Assembly: GCA_944351415.1 (NCBI GenBank)
Contig: CALVPQ010000013.1
Location: 1-42,126, forward strand
Direction: 5' to 3'
Length of the DNA stretch: 42,126 bases
Source: an uncultured Clostridia bacterium
Lineage (GTDB): Bacteria; Bacillota; Clostridia; Christensenellales; UBA1242
Shown: positions 36,087-42,126 of the stretch, one piece after another
Position numbering within the stretch: position 1 is the first letter of the stretch
How the letters are laid out: each line of letters starts with the position of its first letter
Translations under genes and position numbers: made by a program
Notes under the pieces: model-generated
What the model was told of the DNA's origin: nothing
Seen by the model: the letters and a program-made list of their open reading frames with translations, nothing else
The model's database searches: none

Positions 36087-36701
36087 ATGGAAGAATATTT
36101 GACAGATGAAAAACTATCTTCAAAAGCTCGTCAAGGTGATGAAAATGCAGTTAACACCCTGCTGACAAAATATAAATCTCTTGTTAATCGAATTGCAAGA
36201 AGTTATTTTCTTACGGGTGGAGATATTGAAGATATTATTCAAGAAGGTATGATTGGTTTATATAAAGCTATTATGCATTACAAAGATGATAAAGCAGCTT
36301 CTTTTAAAACTTTTGCAAGCACGTGTATTAAACACCAAATTCAAAGTGCAGTGAGGGTTGCAAGCTCAGAAAAAAATAGAGTTTTATCTTCTGCATTACC
36401 TATTATTGAACAACTTAATAATGATGATGATGAAGATAATGCAGAAATTGTTTTCCCCTCCGCCCTACCATCTCCCGATGATACGGTTATAGAAAAGGAA
36501 AATATTTCTGAAATTATTTTAAAAATTAAAAAAACTCTTTCTTCATTAGAACTTAAAGTGCTTAATCTATACCTTAAGGGTTATAGCTATGATGAAATAT
36601 CAAAAATTGGAAACTTATCAAAAAAAAGTATAGATAATGCTTTGACAAGAATTAAAAATAAATTATCCTTTCTAAAAACAGAATATTTTAATAATAAATA
36701 A
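36087..36701 (+). CDS. sigH: Sigma-70 family RNA polymerase sigma factor, SigH/Spo0H-like
   Basis: A 204-residue alternative sigma factor. Region 2 is LVNRIARSYFLTGGDIEDIIQEGMIGLYKAIMHY, followed by SFKTFASTCIKHQIQSAVR. Region 4 is LSSLELKVLNLYLKGYSYDEISKIGNLSKKSIDNALTRIKNKL, a helix-turn-helix. Region 3 is missing, as in SigH. A TTG at 36081 could start two codons earlier, but the ATG at 36087 with GAGAG upstream is more likely. It lies directly after rlmB. In Bacillus yacP lies between them and rpmG follows, and both links are broken here. SigH serves sporulation or competence in relatives; its role here is unknown. Confidence 0.88.
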   Translation: MEEYLTDEKLSSKARQGDENAVNTLLTKYKSLVNRIARSYFLTGGDIEDIIQEGMIGLYKAIMHYKDDKAASFKTFASTCIKHQIQSAVRVASSEKNRVLSSALPIIEQLNNDDDEDNAEIVFPSALPSPDDTVIEKENISEIILKIKKTLSSLELKVLNLYLKGYSYDEISKIGNLSKKSIDNALTRIKNKLSFLKTEYFNNK

Positions 36702-36747
36702 AAAATATATTAAAAAAATAAATTATAATTATTTGTAGGAGAAAATT

Positions 36748-38760
36748 ATGAATGATTTTGTAAGACCACGACCAGAATTTCCTAAGCATGCTATTATAAC
36801 TTCAGGTATGCCTTATGGAAATAAACTTATTCATTTTGGACATCTTGGTATGATTCTTCGTGCTGATGTTTTTGCGCGTTTTATGCGTGATAGAATTGGT
36901 AAAGACAATGTGATTTTTGTTTCAGGAACAGATTGTTATGGCTCACCTGCCGTAGAAGCCTTCCGCAAGCTACAGGAAAACGGAGAATGGAAGGATAAAA
37001 CTCTTGTTGACTTTATCACTGAAAATCATGAAAAACAAAAAGAAATTTTAAAAAAATTTGAGATTGGTTTCAATCTATATGCTGCATCTGCTCTTGGAAG
37101 GGCTGGTGAAATTCATAAAGAAACAAGTGAATGGTTTATTAGAAAACTTTATGAAAATGGAATGGTATCTAAACATTCTTCTCTTCAATTTTATGATGAG
37201 GAAAATAAATGCCTGCTTAATGGTCGCCAAGTTATTGGTAAATGCCCTATTGAAAACTGCCAAAGTGAAAAAGGGTATGCTGATGAATGTGACCTTGGGC
37301 ATCAATATCTTCCACAAGATTTAATTGACCCTGTTAGCACTCTTAGCGGCAAAAAACCTAAACTTGTTAAAATTGAAAACCTATATTTCGACCTTGAAAA
37401 ATGCACAGATATTTTGTCGCAATGGATTGATTCTATTGATAGAAAAAGTGATACAGCTCCATTTATGGTTAAAGAAATAAGAGAGTTCTTTAAAAAGCCA
37501 GAAGTATATATAAAACGTGAATTCTTTGATGAATTTAATAAAATAAAAGATAGTCTTCCACACTTTGTTGAACTTGATAGAAATGAAAAGGCACCTTCGA
37601 TGACTATTGTTTTTGACAAACTTGAAGAACGTGAAAAAGCCTGTGAAATTCTTGCTCAAAACAATATTAGATATAGAACAGGAAAAACTCTTACACCTTT
37701 CCGCCTTACTGGCAACATCTCTTGGGGTGTGCCTTGCCCTGAAATTGATGGGGTGAAAGACCAAACCTTCTATGTTTGGCCGGAAAGTCTTTGGGCGCCT
37801 ATAACTTTCACAAAAACATATCTTGAAAGTATAGGTAAAGATGAAAATGAATGGAAAAAATATTGGTGTGACCGTGAAGGACAAGTTTATCAATTTTTAG
37901 GTGAAGATAATATATACTTCTACGGACCTGCACAGCAAGCAATGTGGCTTTATATGCAAGGCAAAGAACCTGTGCTTGACCCTGAAAATGGACAGCTTCG
38001 TCTTACTAAAATTAACCCTATCAAATCCATTCTTTATATGAATAAAAAGGCAAGCTCCTCTGGTGCAATAAAACCGCCTATGGCAAGTGAATTTCTAGAA
38101 CACTACACCGCCGAACAAATACGTATGCACTTCCTTGCTATGAATCTTGTTAACAACAATGTTTCACTTTCGCCTAAGGCATTTGACCCTGATGCAAACG
38201 ACGATGAGATGGACCCAGTTGTTAAAGAAGGCAATCTTCTTACGAATGTTTATAATAGAATTCTAAGAACGGTATTTTATTCAACACAAAGCCATTTTGA
38301 AGGAGTTCTTCCACAATCAGTGATTGATGCAAACACTATGGAAGAATGCAAGAAAGTTATTCTTAACGTTGAAAAGTTTATGTATGATAAAAAATTCCAT
38401 CAAGTTTATAATGCTCTTGATGTGTTTATTAGAAACATCAATAAATATTGGGTTAAGGATATAAATAATTGTGTGACTGAAGAAAAACTTGCACATCTTA
38501 CTGCTAATACTTTGCAGATGATATTTGTTGCAAACACCCTTCTTCACCCTATTGCACCTAGTGGAACTGAAAATGTGGCTGACTATATTGGTTTTGACAA
38601 AGATAAATGCTTTGATTGGAATTACATCTTTGGAAGTTTTGAAACTGTGCTTGATAAAAAGAGAGCTAGAAAAATCAAAACATTAAAGCCTAGAGAAGAT
38701 TTCTTTAAACGTCATCAAAGCCAACTTGATGAACTGGCAAAGAAAAATATGGAAGATTAA
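36748..38760 (+). CDS. metG: Methionyl-tRNA synthetase, divergent
   Basis: A class I synthetase of 670 residues. HIGH is HFGH (29-32) in GNKLIHFGHLGMILRADVFARF. The zinc knuckle CPIENC...ADECDLGH (166 onward) and the following LIDPVSTLSGKKP are MetRS hallmarks. The catalytic W-G-V-P-C-P lies near 325, and the anticodon-binding helices include EGNLLTNVYNRILR. Three oddities stand out. KMSKS reads KASSS (434-438). The usual YVWFDA is YVWPES. About 55-70 residues are inserted before WGVP (roughly 250-318). There is no C-terminal EMAP-type tRNA-binding domain. AGGAG is 6 bases from the ATG. It could be the only MetRS or a specialised paralogue. Confidence 0.88.
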   Translation: MNDFVRPRPEFPKHAIITSGMPYGNKLIHFGHLGMILRADVFARFMRDRIGKDNVIFVSGTDCYGSPAVEAFRKLQENGEWKDKTLVDFITENHEKQKEILKKFEIGFNLYAASALGRAGEIHKETSEWFIRKLYENGMVSKHSSLQFYDEENKCLLNGRQVIGKCPIENCQSEKGYADECDLGHQYLPQDLIDPVSTLSGKKPKLVKIENLYFDLEKCTDILSQWIDSIDRKSDTAPFMVKEIREFFKKPEVYIKREFFDEFNKIKDSLPHFVELDRNEKAPSMTIVFDKLEEREKACEILAQNNIRYRTGKTLTPFRLTGNISWGVPCPEIDGVKDQTFYVWPESLWAPITFTKTYLESIGKDENEWKKYWCDREGQVYQFLGEDNIYFYGPAQQAMWLYMQGKEPVLDPENGQLRLTKINPIKSILYMNKKASSSGAIKPPMASEFLEHYTAEQIRMHFLAMNLVNNNVSLSPKAFDPDANDDEMDPVVKEGNLLTNVYNRILRTVFYSTQSHFEGVLPQSVIDANTMEECKKVILNVEKFMYDKKFHQVYNALDVFIRNINKYWVKDINNCVTEEKLAHLTANTLQMIFVANTLLHPIAPSGTENVADYIGFDKDKCFDWNYIFGSFETVLDKKRARKIKTLKPREDFFKRHQSQLDELAKKNMED

Positions 38761-38765
38761 CAAAT

Positions 38766-38802
38766 AAAAGAAAAGATAAGAATTGATTATCTTTTCTTTT
38801 TT
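38766..38802 (+). terminator. Terminator of metG
   Basis: Perfect 14-bp stem AAAAGAAAAGATAA / TTATCTTTTCTTTT with a 7-base loop, five bases past the stop. Confidence 0.92.
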
Positions 38803-38896
38803 ATAAAAGTTTATAAAAATTTTAATTTTTAATTTAAATTGAACTCAAATAAATATATTTTTTAAAAATTTTAATAAACATTTTTTTAAAAAGGTA

Positions 38897-38925
38897 TTGA
38901 CATCAAAATAAAAATGGTTTATTAT
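38897..38925 (+). promoter_or_regulatory. Promoter of the ABC exporter leader
   Basis: TTGACA (38897-38902), 17-base spacer, TATTAT (38920-38925), with an overlapping TATAAT three bases on. It lies about 390 bases upstream of the exporter start. No other promoter of similar quality is seen between. Confidence 0.75.
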
Positions 38926-38976
38926 AATCACGTCGATTGAAATAAAATAATTTTAACAAAAGGAGAAGCATTCAAA

Positions 38977-39054
38977 ATGGTTTTAATTACCGAAAGAAAA
39001 AATAAACTTAATAAAAATATTAGCCATGCGAATGGTTCTTGTTTTGCAAAATAA
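38977..39054 (+). CDS. Possible 25-residue leader peptide
   Basis: A short ORF, MVLITERKNKLNKN then ISHANGSCFAK, begins 50 bases after the promoter -10 and follows AAAAGGAG by 11 bases, a slightly long spacing. It is basic and has no hydrophobic core, so it is not a signal peptide. It ends 37 bases before the large structured leader of the ABC exporter. It may be a leader peptide whose translation controls the downstream RNA, as BmrB does for the BmrCD exporter of Bacillus subtilis. It could also be a fortuitous ORF or a short peptide substrate. No family recognised. Confidence 0.45.
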   Translation: MVLITERKNKLNKNISHANGSCFAK

Positions 39055-39091
39055 TATAAAAAAGCAAACAAATATCATATTGCATTAAAAA

Positions 39092-39321
39092 CTTCACGCT
39101 GCATAAAAACGAGCAAGGCTTGTGCTTGGAGTGGCTTAGCCACTTTTATGGGGTCCACGAAAATCGTAAGATTTTTGGGGAAAGGAAAAAGCGAGCATTT
39201 CCGCAATGTTTTGCACTAGCAAAACTTGCATGAACGTAGCTTTTGACACAACGCAGTATCACGAAGTTTTTATGTAGTGTGAAAAAGCCTTCGTATGCAA
39301 AATAAATACGGAGGTTTTTTT
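39092..39321 (+). promoter_or_regulatory. Structured leader RNA and attenuator of the ABC exporter
   Basis: P1: CTTCACGCTGCATAAAAAC (39092-39110) pairs with 39266-39284 through 18 pairs, two of them G-U. Inside are AGTGGC-TTA-GCCACT (39130-39144), CCACGAAAATC-GTAA-GATTTTTGGGG (39155-39180, GNRA loop, one mismatch), GGAAA / TTTCC (39184-39202), and GCAA(T)GTTTTGC-ACTA-GCAAAACTTGC (39203-39229). At the end, CCTTCGTAT (39288-39296) pairs with ATACGGAGG (39306-39314) and is followed by seven T, forming a terminator that contains the exporter's Shine-Dalgarno. ACGAAG (39261-39266) can pair with CTTCGT (39289-39294) instead. Confidence 0.65.
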
Positions 39322-41139
39322 ATGAAAAAGAATAAAGTTGAAAATAAAATTAAAATTAACATCTGGCATTATTTGAAGAACTACAAATTTGGCATTTCAA
39401 TGTATATCCTTGTCTATATTGTGGCTTCAACTGCCAATATACTTATGACTATTTTTCTTGCAAGGGCTGTTGAGCAAATCACACTTGGTTTTTATCAAAA
39501 TGCTATAATCACCCTTGCAGTTGTTGCTGGTCTTTATATAACTCGTAGAATATCATGGTATTTATCTGGTATTATTTATAATAAGTATGCAAATCAAATC
39601 ATGGCAGACCTTAATGTTGACCTTGCCAAACAAGCATTTAAACTTAATTCAAAGACATATTCAGATAATGATACCGGCACTTTTGTCCAAAGAATTGTGA
39701 ATGACCCTGAAAGAATCGTGTCAACCATGTCTGACGTTGTTGACCTTTTAACGGATATTGTGTCCTCACTTATTATGGTTATCTATATTGCAACCCTTAA
39801 TTTTTATATTGGGCTTGCCCTCTTAGGAATTGTTCTTGTATGCTCTGTTATTGAGTTCTTTAGAACTAAAACTCTAAGAAAAAATCAAAGAATTACAAGA
39901 AAAAAGGGAGATAAAATACACTCTCTTACAACTGAAATTGTGCGAAGTGAAAAAGATATTAAGGCACTTGGACTTGAAAAATCATTAAGCAAAGTTTCTA
40001 AAGAATATTATGTTGACTACAAAAAGGCTAATGCAAAAAAAGATATTGTGAACATGAATTTTTATTCTTCACGTAACTTTATTATTGAAGTGTGTGGTGT
40101 GCTTATTCTTATCTTAGGTATACATTTTATAGATATTGGAACTATCACTCTTGCAACATTTATGATTATCTATTCTAATAACGGCAACCTATATTCACTT
40201 ATTTGGAGTTTTGGTGAGATTTCTTCTACCTTTGTTGAGATTAGAGTCTGTTCTGAACGTATGTTCTCTATTTTTAATGATGAAATTTTTGAATGTGAAA
40301 AGTTTGGAAATGTTAAATTAGAAAATGTTAAGGGTGAAATTGAATTTAAAAATGTCAGCTACTGCTATGTTGAATATGATAACCCTTATAATGATGAAAA
40401 TAACCTAAAACTTAAGAAAAAAGACAGGCTGAAATTAAAGAAAAAAGTGCTTTCTGTTAATAAAATTTTTGATAAGCTCTCTTTTAAAATCCAACCTAAC
40501 ACAACTGTTGCTTTTGTTGGAAAATCAGGCTCTGGGAAATCTACAATTTTAAATTTGATGAGCAAGATGTATGTTGTTGATGATGGCGAAGTGCTTATCG
40601 ATGGAATAAACATCAACGAACTTGATAAAGAATCCTTAAGAAGTAATATATCTCTTGTTAATCAATTTCCATACATATTTGATATGACAATCAAGGAAAA
40701 TTTACTTCTTGCAAAAAATGATGCTACTGATGAAGAAATATATCAAGCAATTGAAAAGGCTTCTTTAAAAGAATTTATTGACTCTTTGCCTAAAAAAATT
40801 GATACAAAAGTTGGTGAAAGTGGCATTAAACTTTCCGGCGGTCAAAAACAACGTCTTGCAATTGCTAGAGCATTTCTTAGAAACTCCCCTATCATCATAT
40901 TTGATGAATCAACAAGCTCGCTTGATAACTTCGCACAAGAGGACATTAAGCATAGCATTGACCAGATGAAAGGAAAAAGCACAATTGTTATTGTTGCACA
41001 TAGACTTTCAACTATACGAAATGTTGACAAAATATTCTTCCTTGACGATGGTAAAATTGAAGATGTTGGAACATTTGATGAACTCTTTGAAAATAATGTT
41101 AAATTTAAAAATATGTTCTATGCTGAAAATCTGCAATAA
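39322..41139 (+). CDS. ABC exporter, fused membrane and ATPase domains
   Basis: A 605-residue half-transporter of the ABCB/MsbA type that works as a dimer and exports hydrophobic compounds, peptides or lipids. Residues ~15-320 hold six membrane helices (first YGISM/YILVYIVAS region) with the usual intracellular coupling loops. The ATPase has Walker A GKSGSGKST (400-408), LSGGQ (504-508), Walker B IIIFDES (~524) and switch His in VAHRLST. There is no N-terminal peptidase domain. A Lys-rich insert (about 352-382, LKLKKKDRLKLKKK) lies just after the A-loop tyrosines. An upstream in-frame ATG at 39295 is rejected: GGAGG 7 bases before 39322 decides the start. A terminator-like hairpin covers that ribosome site. 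Confidence 0.92.
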   Translation: MKKNKVENKIKINIWHYLKNYKFGISMYILVYIVASTANILMTIFLARAVEQITLGFYQNAIITLAVVAGLYITRRISWYLSGIIYNKYANQIMADLNVDLAKQAFKLNSKTYSDNDTGTFVQRIVNDPERIVSTMSDVVDLLTDIVSSLIMVIYIATLNFYIGLALLGIVLVCSVIEFFRTKTLRKNQRITRKKGDKIHSLTTEIVRSEKDIKALGLEKSLSKVSKEYYVDYKKANAKKDIVNMNFYSSRNFIIEVCGVLILILGIHFIDIGTITLATFMIIYSNNGNLYSLIWSFGEISSTFVEIRVCSERMFSIFNDEIFECEKFGNVKLENVKGEIEFKNVSYCYVEYDNPYNDENNLKLKKKDRLKLKKKVLSVNKIFDKLSFKIQPNTTVAFVGKSGSGKSTILNLMSKMYVVDDGEVLIDGININELDKESLRSNISLVNQFPYIFDMTIKENLLLAKNDATDEEIYQAIEKASLKEFIDSLPKKIDTKVGESGIKLSGGQKQRLAIARAFLRNSPIIIFDESTSSLDNFAQEDIKHSIDQMKGKSTIVIVAHRLSTIRNVDKIFFLDDGKIEDVGTFDELFENNVKFKNMFYAENLQ

Positions 41140-41145
41140 TTAAAG

Positions 41146-41180
41146 AAAAACTTCTATAGTAAATTATAGAAGTTTTTTTT
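41146..41180. terminator. Terminator between the convergent ABC exporter and GNAT genes
   Basis: AAAAACTTCTATA / TATAGAAGTTTTT with loop GTAAAT and eight T on the plus strand. The A run on the other side lets it serve both genes. Confidence 0.9.
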
Positions 41181-41188
41181 AGTTTTGT

Positions 41189-41725
41189 TTAATCTTCCAT
41201 TTCAAGCAAATCATCAGATATTTTTAAATAAAGTTTTTGAAATTCAATATCCTCGCAATCTTTAAGTTTTAAACAACAAGCTACATAATTATTTTCTATA
41301 CCTAAGTCTGTGAATTTTTTTATGTCTTCTTGATTATCGTAATCACGGACATCAAAACCAAGCCTTTTATATAGTTTTACAGACTCAGCATTAACAATTT
41401 TATCTGTGTAGGTTGTTAAGTATTTGACAGGTAGTTTTTTGCACTGATTTATTAGCCATTCTATTATTTTATAGCCAAATCCTTTGCATCTATATTCACT
41501 TAAAACACCAAACCAATTTATAAAAACATGGTCTGGTAGATTTTTATCAAAATAATAACCTGTTATACCAACAGGTGTATCACCTTCATAGACTATATAA
41601 TTTACAGGATTGCCTGTTTCCAAACCTTCATACACCTGTTTTGGCGATTTTTCGACAGGAAATAATATACCCTGCAATTGAATATCAAGTTTATAATTTT
41701 CTTTATTAACTAATTTAAAATCCAT
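41189..41725 (-). CDS. GNAT-family N-acetyltransferase
   Basis: A 178-residue acetyltransferase. The strand VFINWFGVLSEYRCKGFGYKIIEWLINQC contains the acetyl-CoA loop R-C-K-G-F-G-Y, and ESVKLYKRLGFDVRDY is the C-terminal motif. An N-terminal segment (GNPVNYIVYEGDTPVGITGYYF) matches the first strands. I chose the ATG at 41725, with AAGGAAAAG just upstream, over an ATG at 41818. The TTGACA-N17-TAAAAT promoter at 41742-41770 lies inside the longer version. It stands alone, so substrate cannot be guessed from context. Confidence 0.87.
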   Translation of the reverse strand: MDFKLVNKENYKLDIQLQGILFPVEKSPKQVYEGLETGNPVNYIVYEGDTPVGITGYYFDKNLPDHVFINWFGVLSEYRCKGFGYKIIEWLINQCKKLPVKYLTTYTDKIVNAESVKLYKRLGFDVRDYDNQEDIKKFTDLGIENNYVACCLKLKDCEDIEFQKLYLKISDDLLEMED

Positions 41726-41741
41726 ACTTTTCCTTTTGGAA

Positions 41742-41770
41742 ATTTTAACATATTTAATATTTCTTGTCAA
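41742..41770 (-). promoter_or_regulatory. Promoter of the GNAT gene at 41189-41725
   Basis: Minus strand TTGACA (41765-41770), 17-base spacer, TAAAAT (41742-41747), 16 bases before the ATG. Confidence 0.8.
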
Positions 41771-41827
41771 ATTATGATATAAATATTTCAGAAACAAACT
41801 TAAATAAAGCATATTCAATAAATGACA

Positions 41828-41962
41828 ATAAAAAACACCCCATTAATGGAGTGTTAGTAGCAGGAACTAGCCGGTATCAAAAGATACTAATAGCTTCAAG
41901 GCATTTCCTGCCATGGTGCCCACTGCAATGCGACACTGTTAATTAAGACCTCATCGGAGCCT
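41828..41962 (-). ncRNA. Candidate free-standing structured small RNA of unknown class
   Basis: A GC-rich island in an AT-rich spacer, with a promoter upstream and a clear terminator: AACACTCC / GGGGTGTT (41848-41855 / 41834-41841) and six T. Inside, GCAGGAA (41905-41911) pairs with TTCCTGC (41860-41866), enclosing GTATC-TTTT-GATAC (41874-41887). The GNAT gene downstream has its own promoter beyond the terminator, so the ~135-base RNA is probably independent. I could not match it to the T-box, SRP, tmRNA or RNase P motifs that I know. 6S RNA is possible. AGTGT at 41933-41937 could pair with ACACT of the terminator, so an attenuator is not excluded. Confidence 0.6.
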
Positions 41963-41968
41963 AAATAT

Positions 41969-41997
41969 ACTTTACATAATGATAGTTCTTATGTCAA
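41969..41997 (-). promoter_or_regulatory. Probable promoter of the small RNA
   Basis: Minus strand TTGACA (41992-41997), 17-base spacer, TAAAGT (41969-41974). Confidence 0.55.
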
Positions 41998-42046
41998 GTG
42001 TAATTGCATTTTTTTGATATAACCCAAAAGTCGATAAATTCTAAAT

Positions 42047-42077
42047 AAAAAAAGGTTGGACTTACTGCCCAACCTTT
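42047..42077 (-). terminator. Terminator after initiator tRNA
   Basis: Minus strand AAAGGTTGG / CCAACCTTT (42069-42077 / 42051-42059) with a 9-base loop and seven T, 4 bases after the tRNA's CCA. Confidence 0.92.
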
Positions 42078-42081
42078 AACT

Positions 42082-42126
42082 TGGTTGCGGGAGTTGGATT
42101 TGAACCAACGACCTTCGGGTTATGAG
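42082..42126 (-). tRNA. Initiator tRNA-fMet, 3' half (cut by window edge)
   Basis: Read on the minus strand from the window edge: CTCATAA anticodon loop (anticodon CAT), CCCG descending stem, AGGTCG variable region, T arm GTTGG-TTCAAAT-CCAAC, TCCCGCA acceptor strand, discriminator A and encoded CCA. The CTCATAACCCGAAGGTCG run is characteristic of bacterial initiator tRNA. The 5' half lies outside the window. Confidence 0.88.

Noticed and set aside
38977..39054. Truncated ribosomal protein L28, suggested by NISHANG
   Set aside because: Too short, lacks the N-terminal C-x-x-C/G-K features and the T-K-R run; resemblance is limited to five residues.
39092..39284. Foldback mobile element (MITE-like) because of long terminal inverted repeats
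   Set aside because: No target duplication seen, differences are G-U compatible, and the right arm merges into a terminator and ribosome site; still possible and listed as a refuting outcome.
39295..39321. Longer ABC exporter start
   Set aside because: The in-frame ATG lies inside the hairpin and has no ribosome site; GGAGG precedes 39322.
41726..41818. Longer GNAT protein with a hydrophobic N-terminus
   Set aside because: The extra part overlaps a strong promoter, and the ATG at 41725 has its own ribosome site.
41828..41962. T-box riboswitch or SRP RNA
   Set aside because: No AGGGUGGNACCGCG T-box sequence and no GUCAGGUCCGGAAGGAAGCAGC hairpin; the downstream gene is not amino-acid related.

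Overview
The window is strongly AT-rich chromosomal DNA from a low-GC Gram-positive bacterium (Bacillota). The core genes are Firmicutes-like: Mini-III RNase, RlmB, a SigH-type sigma factor, L33-SecE-NusG-L11-L1, SecA with a zinc tail, and YchF. The Shine-Dalgarno sites, TTGACA/TATAAT promoters and U-tract terminators fit this. TGA ends at least two genes (5331 and 36082), so the standard bacterial code applies. The tRNA genes encode CCA. Many ORFs resemble uncultured gut Clostridia, but I cannot place the organism further from sequence alone.

Layout. 0-6.4 kb: truncated inorganic pyrophosphatase, an amidase-like peptidoglycan-binding protein, two GNAT acetyltransferases, an unknown ParB-box-like protein with a near-perfect promoter touching its start codon, a cytidine deaminase-type enzyme, a two-gene ABC exporter and tRNA-Ser(CGA). 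6.8-17.6 kb: a nucleoside hydrolase, a TPR glycosyltransferase, and a divergent 2813-residue membrane-anchored surface protein with Ig-like motifs. 17.6-17.95 kb: a 51-bp tandem repeat between two convergent terminators. 18-20.6 kb (minus): rpmG-secE-nusG-rplK-rplA. 20.8-24.3 kb (minus): an orphan HicB-like protein, a structured non-coding stretch and secA. 24.6-33 kb: two large intracellular proteins of unknown function (763 and 1965 residues), each with its own promoter. 33.3-38.8 kb: ychF, mrnC, rlmB-sigH and an unusual methionyl-tRNA synthetase. 38.9-41.1 kb: an ABC exporter behind a long structured leader. 41.2-42.1 kb: a third GNAT gene, a probable free-standing small RNA, and the 3' half of initiator tRNA.

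How the parts relate. The usual Firmicutes run mrnC-rlmB-(yacP)-sigH-rpmG-secE-nusG-rplK-rplA is present, but broken into two blocks in opposite orientations about 14 kb apart, with secA and the two large unknown genes between them. SecE, SecA and the exported giant protein link the window to protein export. The glycosyltransferase diverging from the Ser/Thr/Asn/Tyr-rich giant is a reasonable but unproven modifier of it.

Best candidates for undescribed biology: (1) the 39.09-39.32 kb leader of the ABC exporter. It is a multi-helix RNA closed by an 18-bp stem that relies on G-U pairs, has a GNRA-capped hairpin, and ends in competing antiterminator and terminator hairpins, the latter containing the gene's own Shine-Dalgarno. 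It is preceded by a promoter and a 25-codon ORF. (2) The 41.83-41.96 kb small RNA with promoter and terminator. (3) The 763/1965-residue protein pair.
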